From positions 1 through 64,000 of the forward strand of contig NZ_VFIA01000002.1 in the NCBI RefSeq assembly GCF_014282275.1: 64,000 nucleotides of DNA. The letters are read 5' to 3'. The position numbers and the translations under genes were made by a program. Positions within the stretch are counted from its first letter, which is position 1, and each line of letters starts with the position of its first letter. This DNA comes from Spirosoma utsteinense (GTDB lineage: Bacteria; Bacteroidota; Bacteroidia; Cytophagales; Spirosomataceae). The notes under the pieces were generated by a model. That model ran no database searches and was not told the origin of the DNA. It saw only the letters and a program-made list of their open reading frames with translations. Shown here one piece after another: positions 24,999 through 35,000 of the stretch.

Positions 24999-27900
24999 CT
25001 ACAGGCCCACGTTTGTGTCTAATGCCGCCTGGAGAGCCCGGGCAAAATGACGGTCGTTTGGCGGAAGCATCATTTGTTTATGATCGCCGGGAACATCATG
25101 TACCCGAACGCCTTTTCGGGCATATTTTTTCCAGCCCAGGTAGTTTGGATCATCCACGAAGTAGCGCCGGACTTCGGCCTTGAACAAATCGATGGTCCCA
25201 TCGTATGGTTTCAGCCGGTAGTTATTGTAAGCAATTTCGTGCTTTTCAATAATGCGATCCATATGGTCGGGGCCCGCTTCGGTCTTGGGTTCGGGCACGC
25301 CAGCTACCCGGCTCCGAAGGCTACCCAACTTCCATTTTACGTAAGACCGCTGGTAACGGACGGTAGCGCTTGGCTCTTTGGCAAATGACCGCATTATCCA
25401 CATAAACTTGGGCAACTGACGCGATGCCTTTATGCCAAGTTTTTTAATGACCGAATAATGGGTCATCGATTCTTCGGCATTGGTATCGAACATGGCCAGC
25501 ATCTTCACGTCTTTACCCATCTTTTTGAGCTGCCGCGCCATTTCCAGCGCCACATAGCCACCGAACGAGTAACCGGCAATAGCATACGGACCAGCCGGAT
25601 TCTGGATCAGTACCTCGTCAATGTAACAGCCCGCAATGGCTTCTATGCTATCCAATGGCTCTTCAACACCATCGAGACCACGCGCCTGCAAGCCATAAAT
25701 AGGCTGTTCGATATCCATATTATCGACCAGGCTCTTGAAATTCAGTAGGTTTAGCCCAATACCGTGAATAATGTAAATGGGCACTTTTCTACCCTGTGGC
25801 CTGATTGGAACCAGTGATTTGAAGACAGTTGCCGGTTTATCATCCTGGAGTAAGGAAGCCAGTTTCCGTATAGTCGGATACTCGAACAGCGTCGACAGCG
25901 GCAACCGCCGACCGGTTGCTTTTTCGAGCCGGGTCATTACCCGAACGGCGATCAGGGAGTGTCCGCCGAGTTCAAAAAAATCGTCGAGCACGCTAATCGA
26001 TTCCCGACCCAGTATATCTCTCCAGATCGACAGCAGCAATTCTTCTTCCTTCGTCTCTGGTCGGAGCAGTTGAGCCGGGTCGGCCGGGGTTGCCTGCACC
26101 GGCTTTGGCAGCGCTTTCCGGTCGATTTTGCCATTAGGGGTGAGGGGCAACTGCGACAATAACAGAAACTCAGCAGGCACCATATAGTCGGGTAACGACG
26201 TACCAGCCTGCTTTTTCCAGATTCGGGCCTGTTCCGGCGATACGGCATAGGCAGCGCCGGGCTGGCCGGTCGATTCCGGTGCATAGGCCGGCAGACGGTC
26301 GGCATCGACAACGATATAAGCGACCAGACGCTGATCGCCGGGCCGGTCTTCGCGCGCCACTACCACCGCTTCGTTGATATCGCTGAGTTGGCTGAGGGTA
26401 TTTTCGATTTCGCCCAGTTCAATGCGGTACCCCCTGATTTTCACCTGCTGATCGATCCGGCCCAGGCAATGGATCTCGCCCGTTTCGGTAAACTGGCCAA
26501 GGTCACCGGTCCGGTACATCAACCCGTTTCCGGTGTCGAACGGATTGGGAACAAACCGCTCCGCCGTTAACTCCTGTTGATTTTTGTACCCTCGGGCTAC
26601 GCCATCACCGGCAATATAGATCTCTCCAACCGCCCCTTTCCGCACCGGATTGAGCTGTTCATCGACGATGTACACCTGCGTGTTATTGATCGGCCGGCCA
26701 ATGGTAATGAGTTTATCACCGTCTGTGATTTGCGTACCCGTCGAATAGATCGTTGTTTCAGTGGGGCCATACATGTTCCAGAGCGTAGCACAGCGGGGAA
26801 TAAGTTGCCGGGCCAGCTCGTTCGACATGGGTTCGCCACAACATAAAATCCTGAGCGGCAAACGCGTCTGCCAGTCTGCCGCCAGCAGCATCTTGTAGGT
26901 AGCGGGGGTAGCCTGGATAATGGTTATCGACTCCTCGGCAACAGTCCGGTCCGACAGGCGCTGCAACAACGCCCGACCATCTCTGGCCATGGCAGCATCG
27001 GCCAGTACCAGCGTTGCCCCCGTTAACAGGGGCAGGAAAAGCTCCAGCCCGGCAATGTCGAACGAAACAGTCGTAACCCCCAGCAGCACATCGCTATGAT
27101 CGATACCCGGCCAGTCGATCATGCTGTAGAGCAGATTGACAAGACTGTGGTGTTCGATCATCACGCCCTTGGGCTGACCCGTTGAGCCGGACGTATACAG
27201 GATATAAGCCAGATCCTGGCCCGTTACGGTCGTGGCGGGTGGCGTGGCCGGATACAGTTCCAATTCGGTCAGTGTCTGCTCAATCAGCCATTCAGGGGCG
27301 CTGTGTGCCAGTCGGCCGGCGTATTTCTTCGACGTGATCACTAACCGGGCTGCCGAGTTGGTCAGCATGTAAGCGATCCGGTCGTGAGGATAATCCGGGT
27401 CGATCGGCACATAAGCCGCACCCGCTTTCAGGACAGCCAGGAGGGTAACGAGCAGGTCGGTGGATCGATCCAGCATCACGCCCACCATATCACCCACCTG
27501 GACACCACTGCGTTGCAGGCAGTGGGCCACCTGACTGGATGTTTCGTCCAGCGTTTTGAAACTCATTCGGTCCTGATTGACGATCAGCGCCGTTTTTTGC
27601 GGATATTCAGCCGCCGTCTGCGTGAGTAACTGATGCAGGGGTGTGTGCCGGGGATACTCGGCCTGGGTTTTATTCCATTCGGCGATGACCGTTTCTTTTT
27701 CCGGCTCAGGAGTCAGCGGAATCTGATCGAGCTGGATGGTGGGGTCAGCCACAACCGCCCTGAGCAGCCCTTCGAACTCAGCCATCATCCGGTCGATGGT
27801 CGTTTCGCTGAACAACTGGGTGTTATACGACCATTCCAGCATCAGGGCTTTCTCGGAGCCCCCGGCATTCAGGAACAGGTCGACCGATTCATACTGCCGT

Positions 27901-29093
27901 GGGTTGCTGATGAACGTGTAGTCGAGGCCGTAAAAATTGACATCGTCGACCAGCCCCATGTCTACGTTGAAGATCACCGGTACCAGCGCCACCCGTGACG
28001 GGTCCCGGGCTACCTTTATTTTTTTGAGCAGACTGCCAAAGGTGAGCTGCTGATACTCGAACGCATCCAGCACGGCCTCTTTACGCTGCTTCAGAAAATC
28101 GATGAAGCGAAGGGTGCGTTTGGGGAAACTACGCAGAGGCAGCAGGTTGACACAGTGCCCAACCAGACGGTAGTTCCCGGTAGCCGACTGCCCGGCCGCC
28201 GGCAAACCCAGCACAATATCTTCCTGACCGGTCAAGCGATGCAGCAACACCTCAAATGAAGCCAGCAGTGTAGTCACAAAACTGCAACCCGCTTTAACAC
28301 CCATTGCTTTTACCGCCAGCACCAGCGCTTCGTCCAGCGGGTAATCCCGCCGATTGCTTTTGTACGTACGCAGCGCAGGCCGGGGAAAATCGGTCGGCAA
28401 GTTCAGGACCGGTACGTTTTGCCGGTACTGATCGATCCAGTAACGCTCAATTTCCCGATAGGTCTCACTCGTGGCAAACGTCTGCTGGTCGGCTGCGTGC
28501 TGACTAAACAAGGGTGCCTCGGGCAGGGAGGGAGTCAGGTGCTGGGCATAGGCCGAATAAAGCGCACTTAAATCCTGCATCAGAATACCCAGCGACCAGC
28601 CGTCGCAAACGATATGGTGCGCGGTGATGGTGAGATGATGGGTTTGTTCAGCCAGTTTGATCAATCCAATCCTGACCAGCGGACCTGTTTGCAGATCGAA
28701 CAGGTGCAGCGCATCCTGCTTCGTATGATCGGCAACGATCGTGGCTTGCTCGACCTCGGTTTTGTCGGAGCAGTCGAGCCAGTTCATCTCGGCAGGGCCA
28801 TCGCGAAAAATGATCACCTGCGAGCCGTCGGTGCTGAAAGCCGACCGAAGCATTTCGTGCCGGTCCACTAAAGCGCGCCATGCCTGTTGCAGCGCCGGTT
28901 TATTCAGCGCTCCGGTAAACCGCAGGGATATGGATTCGTTGTAGGCACGGCTGGCGTCGTCACCACCGAGCAGGCAAGCCGTTAAAATTTCCAGTTGCGG
29001 CTCGGTTGCCGTTGCCAGGCGCAAAATAGCAGGACCGGCAAACGGATCGAAGTCAACCGCCACAAAGTTCATATGGGTCGTAGTATCAACCAT
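24999..29093 (-). CDS. Nonribosomal peptide synthetase, C-A-PCP-TE termination module
   Basis: A 1364-residue single-module NRPS. The condensation domain (~30-450) has an intact active-site motif His-His-Ile-Val-Cys-Asp-Gly at 159-165. The adenylation domain (~484-1000) has core A3 Thr-Ser-Gly-Ser-Thr-Gly at 634-639 and the A10 Lys989. The carrier domain has Gly-Gly-His-Ser with the arm-bearing Ser1046. The type I thioesterase has Gly-Tyr-Ser-Phe-Gly-Gly with Ser1176. By hand alignment to GrsA the specificity residues read D-I-L-A-C-G-M-I-Y-K, which I cannot match to a known substrate. No epimerase or tailoring domain is seen. It starts 6 bp after the NRPS-PKS stop, so it takes over the intermediate and releases the product by hydrolysis or cyclisation. 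Confidence 0.95.
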   Translation of the reverse strand: MVDTTTHMNFVAVDFDPFAGPAILRLATATEPQLEILTACLLGGDDASRAYNESISLRFTGALNKPALQQAWRALVDRHEMLRSAFSTDGSQVIIFRDGPAEMNWLDCSDKTEVEQATIVADHTKQDALHLFDLQTGPLVRIGLIKLAEQTHHLTITAHHIVCDGWSLGILMQDLSALYSAYAQHLTPSLPEAPLFSQHAADQQTFATSETYREIERYWIDQYRQNVPVLNLPTDFPRPALRTYKSNRRDYPLDEALVLAVKAMGVKAGCSFVTTLLASFEVLLHRLTGQEDIVLGLPAAGQSATGNYRLVGHCVNLLPLRSFPKRTLRFIDFLKQRKEAVLDAFEYQQLTFGSLLKKIKVARDPSRVALVPVIFNVDMGLVDDVNFYGLDYTFISNPRQYESVDLFLNAGGSEKALMLEWSYNTQLFSETTIDRMMAEFEGLLRAVVADPTIQLDQIPLTPEPEKETVIAEWNKTQAEYPRHTPLHQLLTQTAAEYPQKTALIVNQDRMSFKTLDETSSQVAHCLQRSGVQVGDMVGVMLDRSTDLLVTLLAVLKAGAAYVPIDPDYPHDRIAYMLTNSAARLVITSKKYAGRLAHSAPEWLIEQTLTELELYPATPPATTVTGQDLAYILYTSGSTGQPKGVMIEHHSLVNLLYSMIDWPGIDHSDVLLGVTTVSFDIAGLELFLPLLTGATLVLADAAMARDGRALLQRLSDRTVAEESITIIQATPATYKMLLAADWQTRLPLRILCCGEPMSNELARQLIPRCATLWNMYGPTETTIYSTGTQITDGDKLITIGRPINNTQVYIVDEQLNPVRKGAVGEIYIAGDGVARGYKNQQELTAERFVPNPFDTGNGLMYRTGDLGQFTETGEIHCLGRIDQQVKIRGYRIELGEIENTLSQLSDINEAVVVAREDRPGDQRLVAYIVVDADRLPAYAPESTGQPGAAYAVSPEQARIWKKQAGTSLPDYMVPAEFLLLSQLPLTPNGKIDRKALPKPVQATPADPAQLLRPETKEEELLLSIWRDILGRESISVLDDFFELGGHSLIAVRVMTRLEKATGRRLPLSTLFEYPTIRKLASLLQDDKPATVFKSLVPIRPQGRKVPIYIIHGIGLNLLNFKSLVDNMDIEQPIYGLQARGLDGVEEPLDSIEAIAGCYIDEVLIQNPAGPYAIAGYSFGGYVALEMARQLKKMGKDVKMLAMFDTNAEESMTHYSVIKKLGIKASRQLPKFMWIMRSFAKEPSATVRYQRSYVKWKLGSLRSRVAGVPEPKTEAGPDHMDRIIEKHEIAYNNYRLKPYDGTIDLFKAEVRRYFVDDPNYLGWKKYARKGVRVHDVPGDHKQMMLPPNDRHFARALQAALDTNVGL

Positions 29094-29099
29094 CCGAGT

Positions 29100-32000
29100 T
29101 CAATTTAATTCGACCTGTAGATACTTACCGGGCTGATCGGGATTGGGCATAAACCAGGCCGCATTCCCATCCAAATCCCGTCCCAGACGGGCACCAGCAA
29201 CAGGGGGTCTGTTTTCGGAGACGATCATGTCTGCTACCGGTTTCTTTGGGGTTTCCGGCTTACTTCCAGCATAAAATCCGGCATCGATCAAGGCGTCGAT
29301 ACTATCGGTAAATACAGCAACGACCCGGTCCATGTCCACATCGGTATGGGCTTCGGTCATGAAACACGGGAACCCATCCCAGATATGAATGCCTTTCTCG
29401 CGCATCAGGGTGAACAGAAGCTCATTGTAAGGCACGTCCTGGTTGAACTTTATCTTCCAGAGCGAGCCGTAGTGGACAACATGAAAGGGTAAGTTCCGGC
29501 GATCGATAACGGCGTTCATCGCGTCGGCAAGCCGGTTGGTTCGCGTTGTCAATCCCTGCTGAAGACCCGGTCCGGTGTCTTTCATGTATTGCAGTGAGGC
29601 CCGGGCTGCGGCCAGTGCCAGCGGATGTCGGACGAACGTACCGGCGAAGTACGTTACGCCTACCTCCGGCACGGAGTCATCGCCGTATTGCCAGAAACCC
29701 CCATCGAGCGCGTCCATGAATTCACGCTTACCGGCAATGACACCGATCGGTAAACCAGCACCCACCACTTTGCCGTACGAGGCCAGGTCGGCCTTAATAC
29801 CAAACAGCGCCTGTGTGCCGCCGGGGTGCATCCGGAAACCCGTGATGATCTCATCGAAAATCAATGCCGTACCCGAAGCGGCCGTAATAGCCCGTACCTC
29901 GCGTAGAAACTCAATGGGCACAAACTCAGGCCGGCGGCTTTGCACCGGCTCCACCAGCACGGCTGCCAGTTCGTTTGCCCGCTCCCGAATAATCTTCAGG
30001 CTTTCGTCGGTACCGTAGTCCAGAATCAGCATGTTCTGCACCGACTCCGGCATGATACCCGGTGCGGCCGGGTACGACTTCAGTTTTTTTGTACCCCGGA
30101 TAAGGACCTCATCCACAATGCCGTGGTACGAACCGGAGAACGCCACGATCAGCGACCGGCCCGTCACCGTCCGGGCTACCCGCATAGCGCCCAGCACCGC
30201 TTCAGAACCGGTACTGCACAGGGCCGACCGATCGGCACCCGTCAGCTCACAAACCAGACGGCTCACCTCACCCGCCAGTTCATGTTGCGGGCCAACTTCA
30301 AATCCATTCTCGACCTGTTCGTGCAGCGCCTGTTTGATCAGGTCGGGCTGGTAGCCAAACATGTTGGAGCCAAACCCGTTCAGGACATCGATGTATTCGT
30401 TCCCGTCGATATCCCATAACCGACTTCCTTTGGAGCGGTTCATAACCAGGGGATACACAATTTCTTTGGTAAGTGGCCGGAAGCCCGACACCACACGCGG
30501 ATCGGCCATGTGGGGTCTATTTTCCTGGGCGTAGGTCTTGCTGCCCTTTGTTTTTTGGTTGTAGGCCTGCGTAAGCTGCTTCAGAAAATCGTGTTGTTCA
30601 GCGCTCAGTCCCATGGCCTGCCGGTCAATTCGGGCAGTGGCACCAAACGGCTTTTTAAGTTCAGCCTCTTCTTCAGGACTCAGGTCGGGCCGGACCGATA
30701 ACGCGGGAGCTGCTTTCGGGGCGGGCGCAGCCGCTGGTTTAGCCGCTACTGGCTGCGGTATGGCAGCCGGAGCTACCGGGGACGGGGCAGCGGGGGCAAC
30801 GCCCTGTAAAATAGCCAGCTGCCGACCCAGCAACTGTAGCTGCTGAGCAATCAGACCCAATGCGGAATCACCATCAGGAGAAGCCATCATCTGTGGAGCC
30901 GGGGTCGATGCAACAACCGGCGTCGGCGCAACAGGTGTATGAACAGCCGGAGCAGGTGTAGCTACTGGTGCCGGAACGGCAACCGGCTGATACACATCGG
31001 CGGGCAAATGCTGATCCAGGTACACGGCCAGCTGACCGGGTGTAGCGAAGTCACCGGTCAGCTGGCGAAACGTAATCGGCAATCCAAACTCACGCTTGAC
31101 GGTGAGGGCCACCTGGGTTAACAGCAGCGAATCGAGGCCAATTTCCAGAAAACTCATGTCTGGCGTTACGCCATCCATTTCGATACCGGATGCATCTTCC
31201 AGTATATCCTTGATTTTATCGACGAGTAGATCGTTTCTCATAGGAACCGGTGTGGATTGGGTTTCAATAATCGTAGGTACTGGCAACGGAGCCGCCATTA
31301 AAGTTTGAGGATCAGAATAAACCGGGGCTACAGGGTGAACGGGATCGACCCAACACCGCTTACGGTCAAAGGCATAGGAAGGTAAAGAGACAATGCTGCG
31401 GTTCTGGCCTGCGTAAAAGGCGTTCCAGTCAGGTGCCAGACCGGCCATCCAGAGCTGACCCGCCGTTTTCATTAGTGCCGTATAATCAGCCGACTGACCC
31501 TCATGTTTTACCAGACTGGCCAGAATGGTCAGGGGACGGCCACTGGCCTGCTGACGGGCGAGCGTAGCCGTAACACCGCCGGGGCCAACGTCGAGCAGCA
31601 GCGGATTTTCCAGTTCAAAGAGGGTATTGAGCGCGTCGGCAAAGCGCACCGTCGACCGCAGGTGTTTGGCCCAGTAGTGGGGATCAGTCGCCTGCGCATC
31701 GGTCAGGTAAGCGCCTGTTACGGTCGACACGATCGGTTTTTGGGGGCGGTTCAGCGTCACCCCGGCTACGAGCGTCTCAAAGAGACCAACGATGGGGTCC
31801 ATCATGGCCGAGTGGAAGGCATGACTGGTAAGAAGCAGCCGATTGGGTATCTCCTGCTCATCCAGCAACCGGACGAAATCGGCAATGTGTTCATCGGGGC
31901 CAGCCACCACACACAGGCTATAACTGTTGATGGCCGCCACAGATAGCGTTGGCGGCAGCATCGTTTCTATGACGCCGACATCCATCCGTACCGACAGCAT

Positions 32001-35000
32001 ACTACCGCGAGCCTGTTCACTTACCATACGACCGCGGGCGGCAATCAGGGCCAGCGCATCGCTCAGGCTGAACACCCCCGCCAGGTGAGCCGCTACAAAC
32101 TCGCCAATGCTATGCCCGCAAAAGATTGTCGGTTCAATACCCCAGCTCATCCACAACCGGGCCATGGCATAGCTGGTCACGAACAGGGCTGGCTGCGTAT
32201 ATCGTGTGTTTCTGAGCCACTGCTCCGCTTCAGATGTGGCCGTTTCGGGGTATATGACCTGCCGGATATCGACATTCAGGTGCGGGAGTAACTGCTCGGA
32301 ACAGTCGTCGACAGCCTGACGGAAAACGGCTTCGTTTTCGTAGAACGTGCGGCCCATATTGAGGTACTGCGCCCCCTGCCCCGGAAACATAAATACCACC
32401 TCATCGGGTAGCGATCGGCTGGCTGGCACGGCCGTTGTCAGCCGCAGCTGTTCTACCAGTTCGGTGGCTGTAGCGGCAACGGCAAAGCGCCGATGGCTGA
32501 AATCGACGCGCGTCGTCTGGAGCGTAAAGGCAACATCGGCCAGGTTCAGGTCGCGGGGTTGCGTCAGGACATCGGCCAGCTGACTGCCGTAAGCATCCCG
32601 GCTCTTTGCCGTTTTCGCCGACCAGGTCAGTAACTGTACAGGTCGTGGCTGCAATGCCGCCCTGTCCACAGAGGCACTGTCCGGCTTAAGCTGATCAGCA
32701 CGGCACTCTTCCAGAACGACGTGAACGTTTGTCCCGCCCACGCCGAACGAACTGACGCCCGCCCGGCGTAGACTTTCTGGTTTCGATGCCCAGTCGATGA
32801 GTGTTGTATTGACAAAAAACGGGCTGTTGGCAAAATCGATAGCCGGGTTGGGCGTGTTGAAACCCAGCGACGGCGGAATTTGCCGGTGATGCAGCGCCAA
32901 TGTGGTTTTGATAAAGCCAACTACGCCTGCTGCCTGCGTCAGGTGGCCCATGTTGCTCTTAACAGAGCCCAGCGCACAGAACTGCCGCTCCGTCTGCTCG
33001 CCAAATGCGCTGATGAGTCCATCTACTTCGATGGGATCGCCAACGGGTGTAGCCGTCCCGTGGGCTTCCACATACGTGATCGTGGCCGGGTCGACGCCCG
33101 CATCGGCAATAGCCATGCTGATCGCTCCCGCCTGTCCGTCGGCGTTGGGGGCGGTGAAACTTCCTTTGCCTCCCCCATCGTTATTAACGCCAATGCCTTT
33201 GATGACAGCATACACCGTGTCGCCGTCGCGCCGGGCAGCCTCGGCATTTTTAAGCAGTACCACCCCGGCTCCATCACTGAAAACGGTTCCCTGTGCATCG
33301 GCATCGAACGACCGGCAGTGACCGTCTTTACTGAGCATGGCCCCTTCCTGATACAGGTGGCCGCTGTTGACCGGCACGGTAATAGAGGCTCCACCCGCCA
33401 GCGCTACCTCACACTGACCACTGCGGATGCTCTGAACGGCCTGAGTAATAGCCAGCAGGGATGTAGAACAGGCCGAATAAACGCTGACCGCAGGCCCTTT
33501 GAGGTTAAGCTGGTAGGCTGTTCGGGATGCGATGTAGTCTTTTTCGTTGACGGTCATCACCTGAAATTCACCGACCTGATCGACCAGATGCTGATTGCCC
33601 AGCACGTTGTTCAGGTAATAGGTATTATTGCCACAACCGGCAAAAACGCCCACACGCCCGCTGTAATGCTGAGGCAGGTAGCCCGTTTGTTCCAGCGCTT
33701 CCCAGGCAATTTCCAGAAAGACCCGTTGTTGAGGGTCCATCAGTTCGGCCAGTTTGGGCGTTATGCCGAAGAAGAGAGCGTCGAACTGATCGGCATGATC
33801 GATAACCCCCCTGGCAGCCACATACAGCGGGTCGTTTTTAACCCGGTCGGGAATGCTGGTGTCCAGTTCATGGGTGGCAAAAAAGCGGGTTGTTTCTTTA
33901 CCTGCCTTCAACACATCCCAAAGCTCATCGATGGTATTGGCACCCGGAAAGCGGCCTGCCATACCAATAACCGCCACATCGGCACCAGCAGCCTCGACCC
34001 GGTTCGGGCCGGCTGACGAACGGGTCGACGGAGCAGCCCCCTGCGGCTCCATGTACCGGGCGATACCAGCCGCCGTTGGGTGCTGATAGAGTCGGGTAAT
34101 AGGTAAGGTATAGTGGTGCTGTTTCAGAGCAGCCACCGTTTTCTGAGCCAGCAATGAATTGCCGCCCAGCTCAAAGAAATTATCGTCTACGCCAACTCGG
34201 TCGAGCTGCAACAGGCTGGCCCATACACCCGTAATTGTTTTTTCCAGTGCCGTTCTTGGCTTGCGGTATGGCACAGCGGCATCCGGTCGCCTGCGTTCCG
34301 GAGCCGGCAATGCCTTGCGGTCCACTTTACCGCTGCTGGTTTTAGGAAACTCATCCATCCGGATGAAGTGGGCAGGAATCATAAAATCGGGCAGCAACTG
34401 CTCGATAGCGGTGCGGAGCGTACTTATCTCCGTATCCGGCGTAGTAATGACGTAAGCGATCAGGGTTTTAGACCCCACTACATCCTCGCGGGCAATGACT
34501 ACGGCTTGCTGAACGCCCGGCTGCTGAGCGAGCGCCACCTCGATCTCACCCAACTCAACCCGGTTACCCCGTATCTTGACCTGATCGTCTTTACGGCCCT
34601 GAAACTCGATCGATCCATCGGGTAGATAGCGGGCCAGATCGCCGGTACGGTACATGTCGACCGGCCCCAGTTGCTGGTGTGCATACCGGCTAAACTTTTC
34701 TGCTGTCAGTTCGGGCTGGTTCAGGTAACCGCTGGCCAGACACACGCCACTGATACACAGCTCGCCCACCAGACCATCGGCCACGAGCTGTCCGTTTTCG
34801 TCCAGCATAAACACGTCGATATCCGCAATGGGTTTGCCAATGGTGGGTATCGAAGGCCAGTTCAACGCGTTCCCTTTCAGTTTATTTTCTGTAACCCAGA
34901 TACTGGCTTCCGTTGGGCCGTATACGTTCATGAGCGTACAGTTGGTCAGAGCCTCGAAAAAACGGGCGATCTGTGGAGTGATCTTAAGTAGCTCCCCCCC

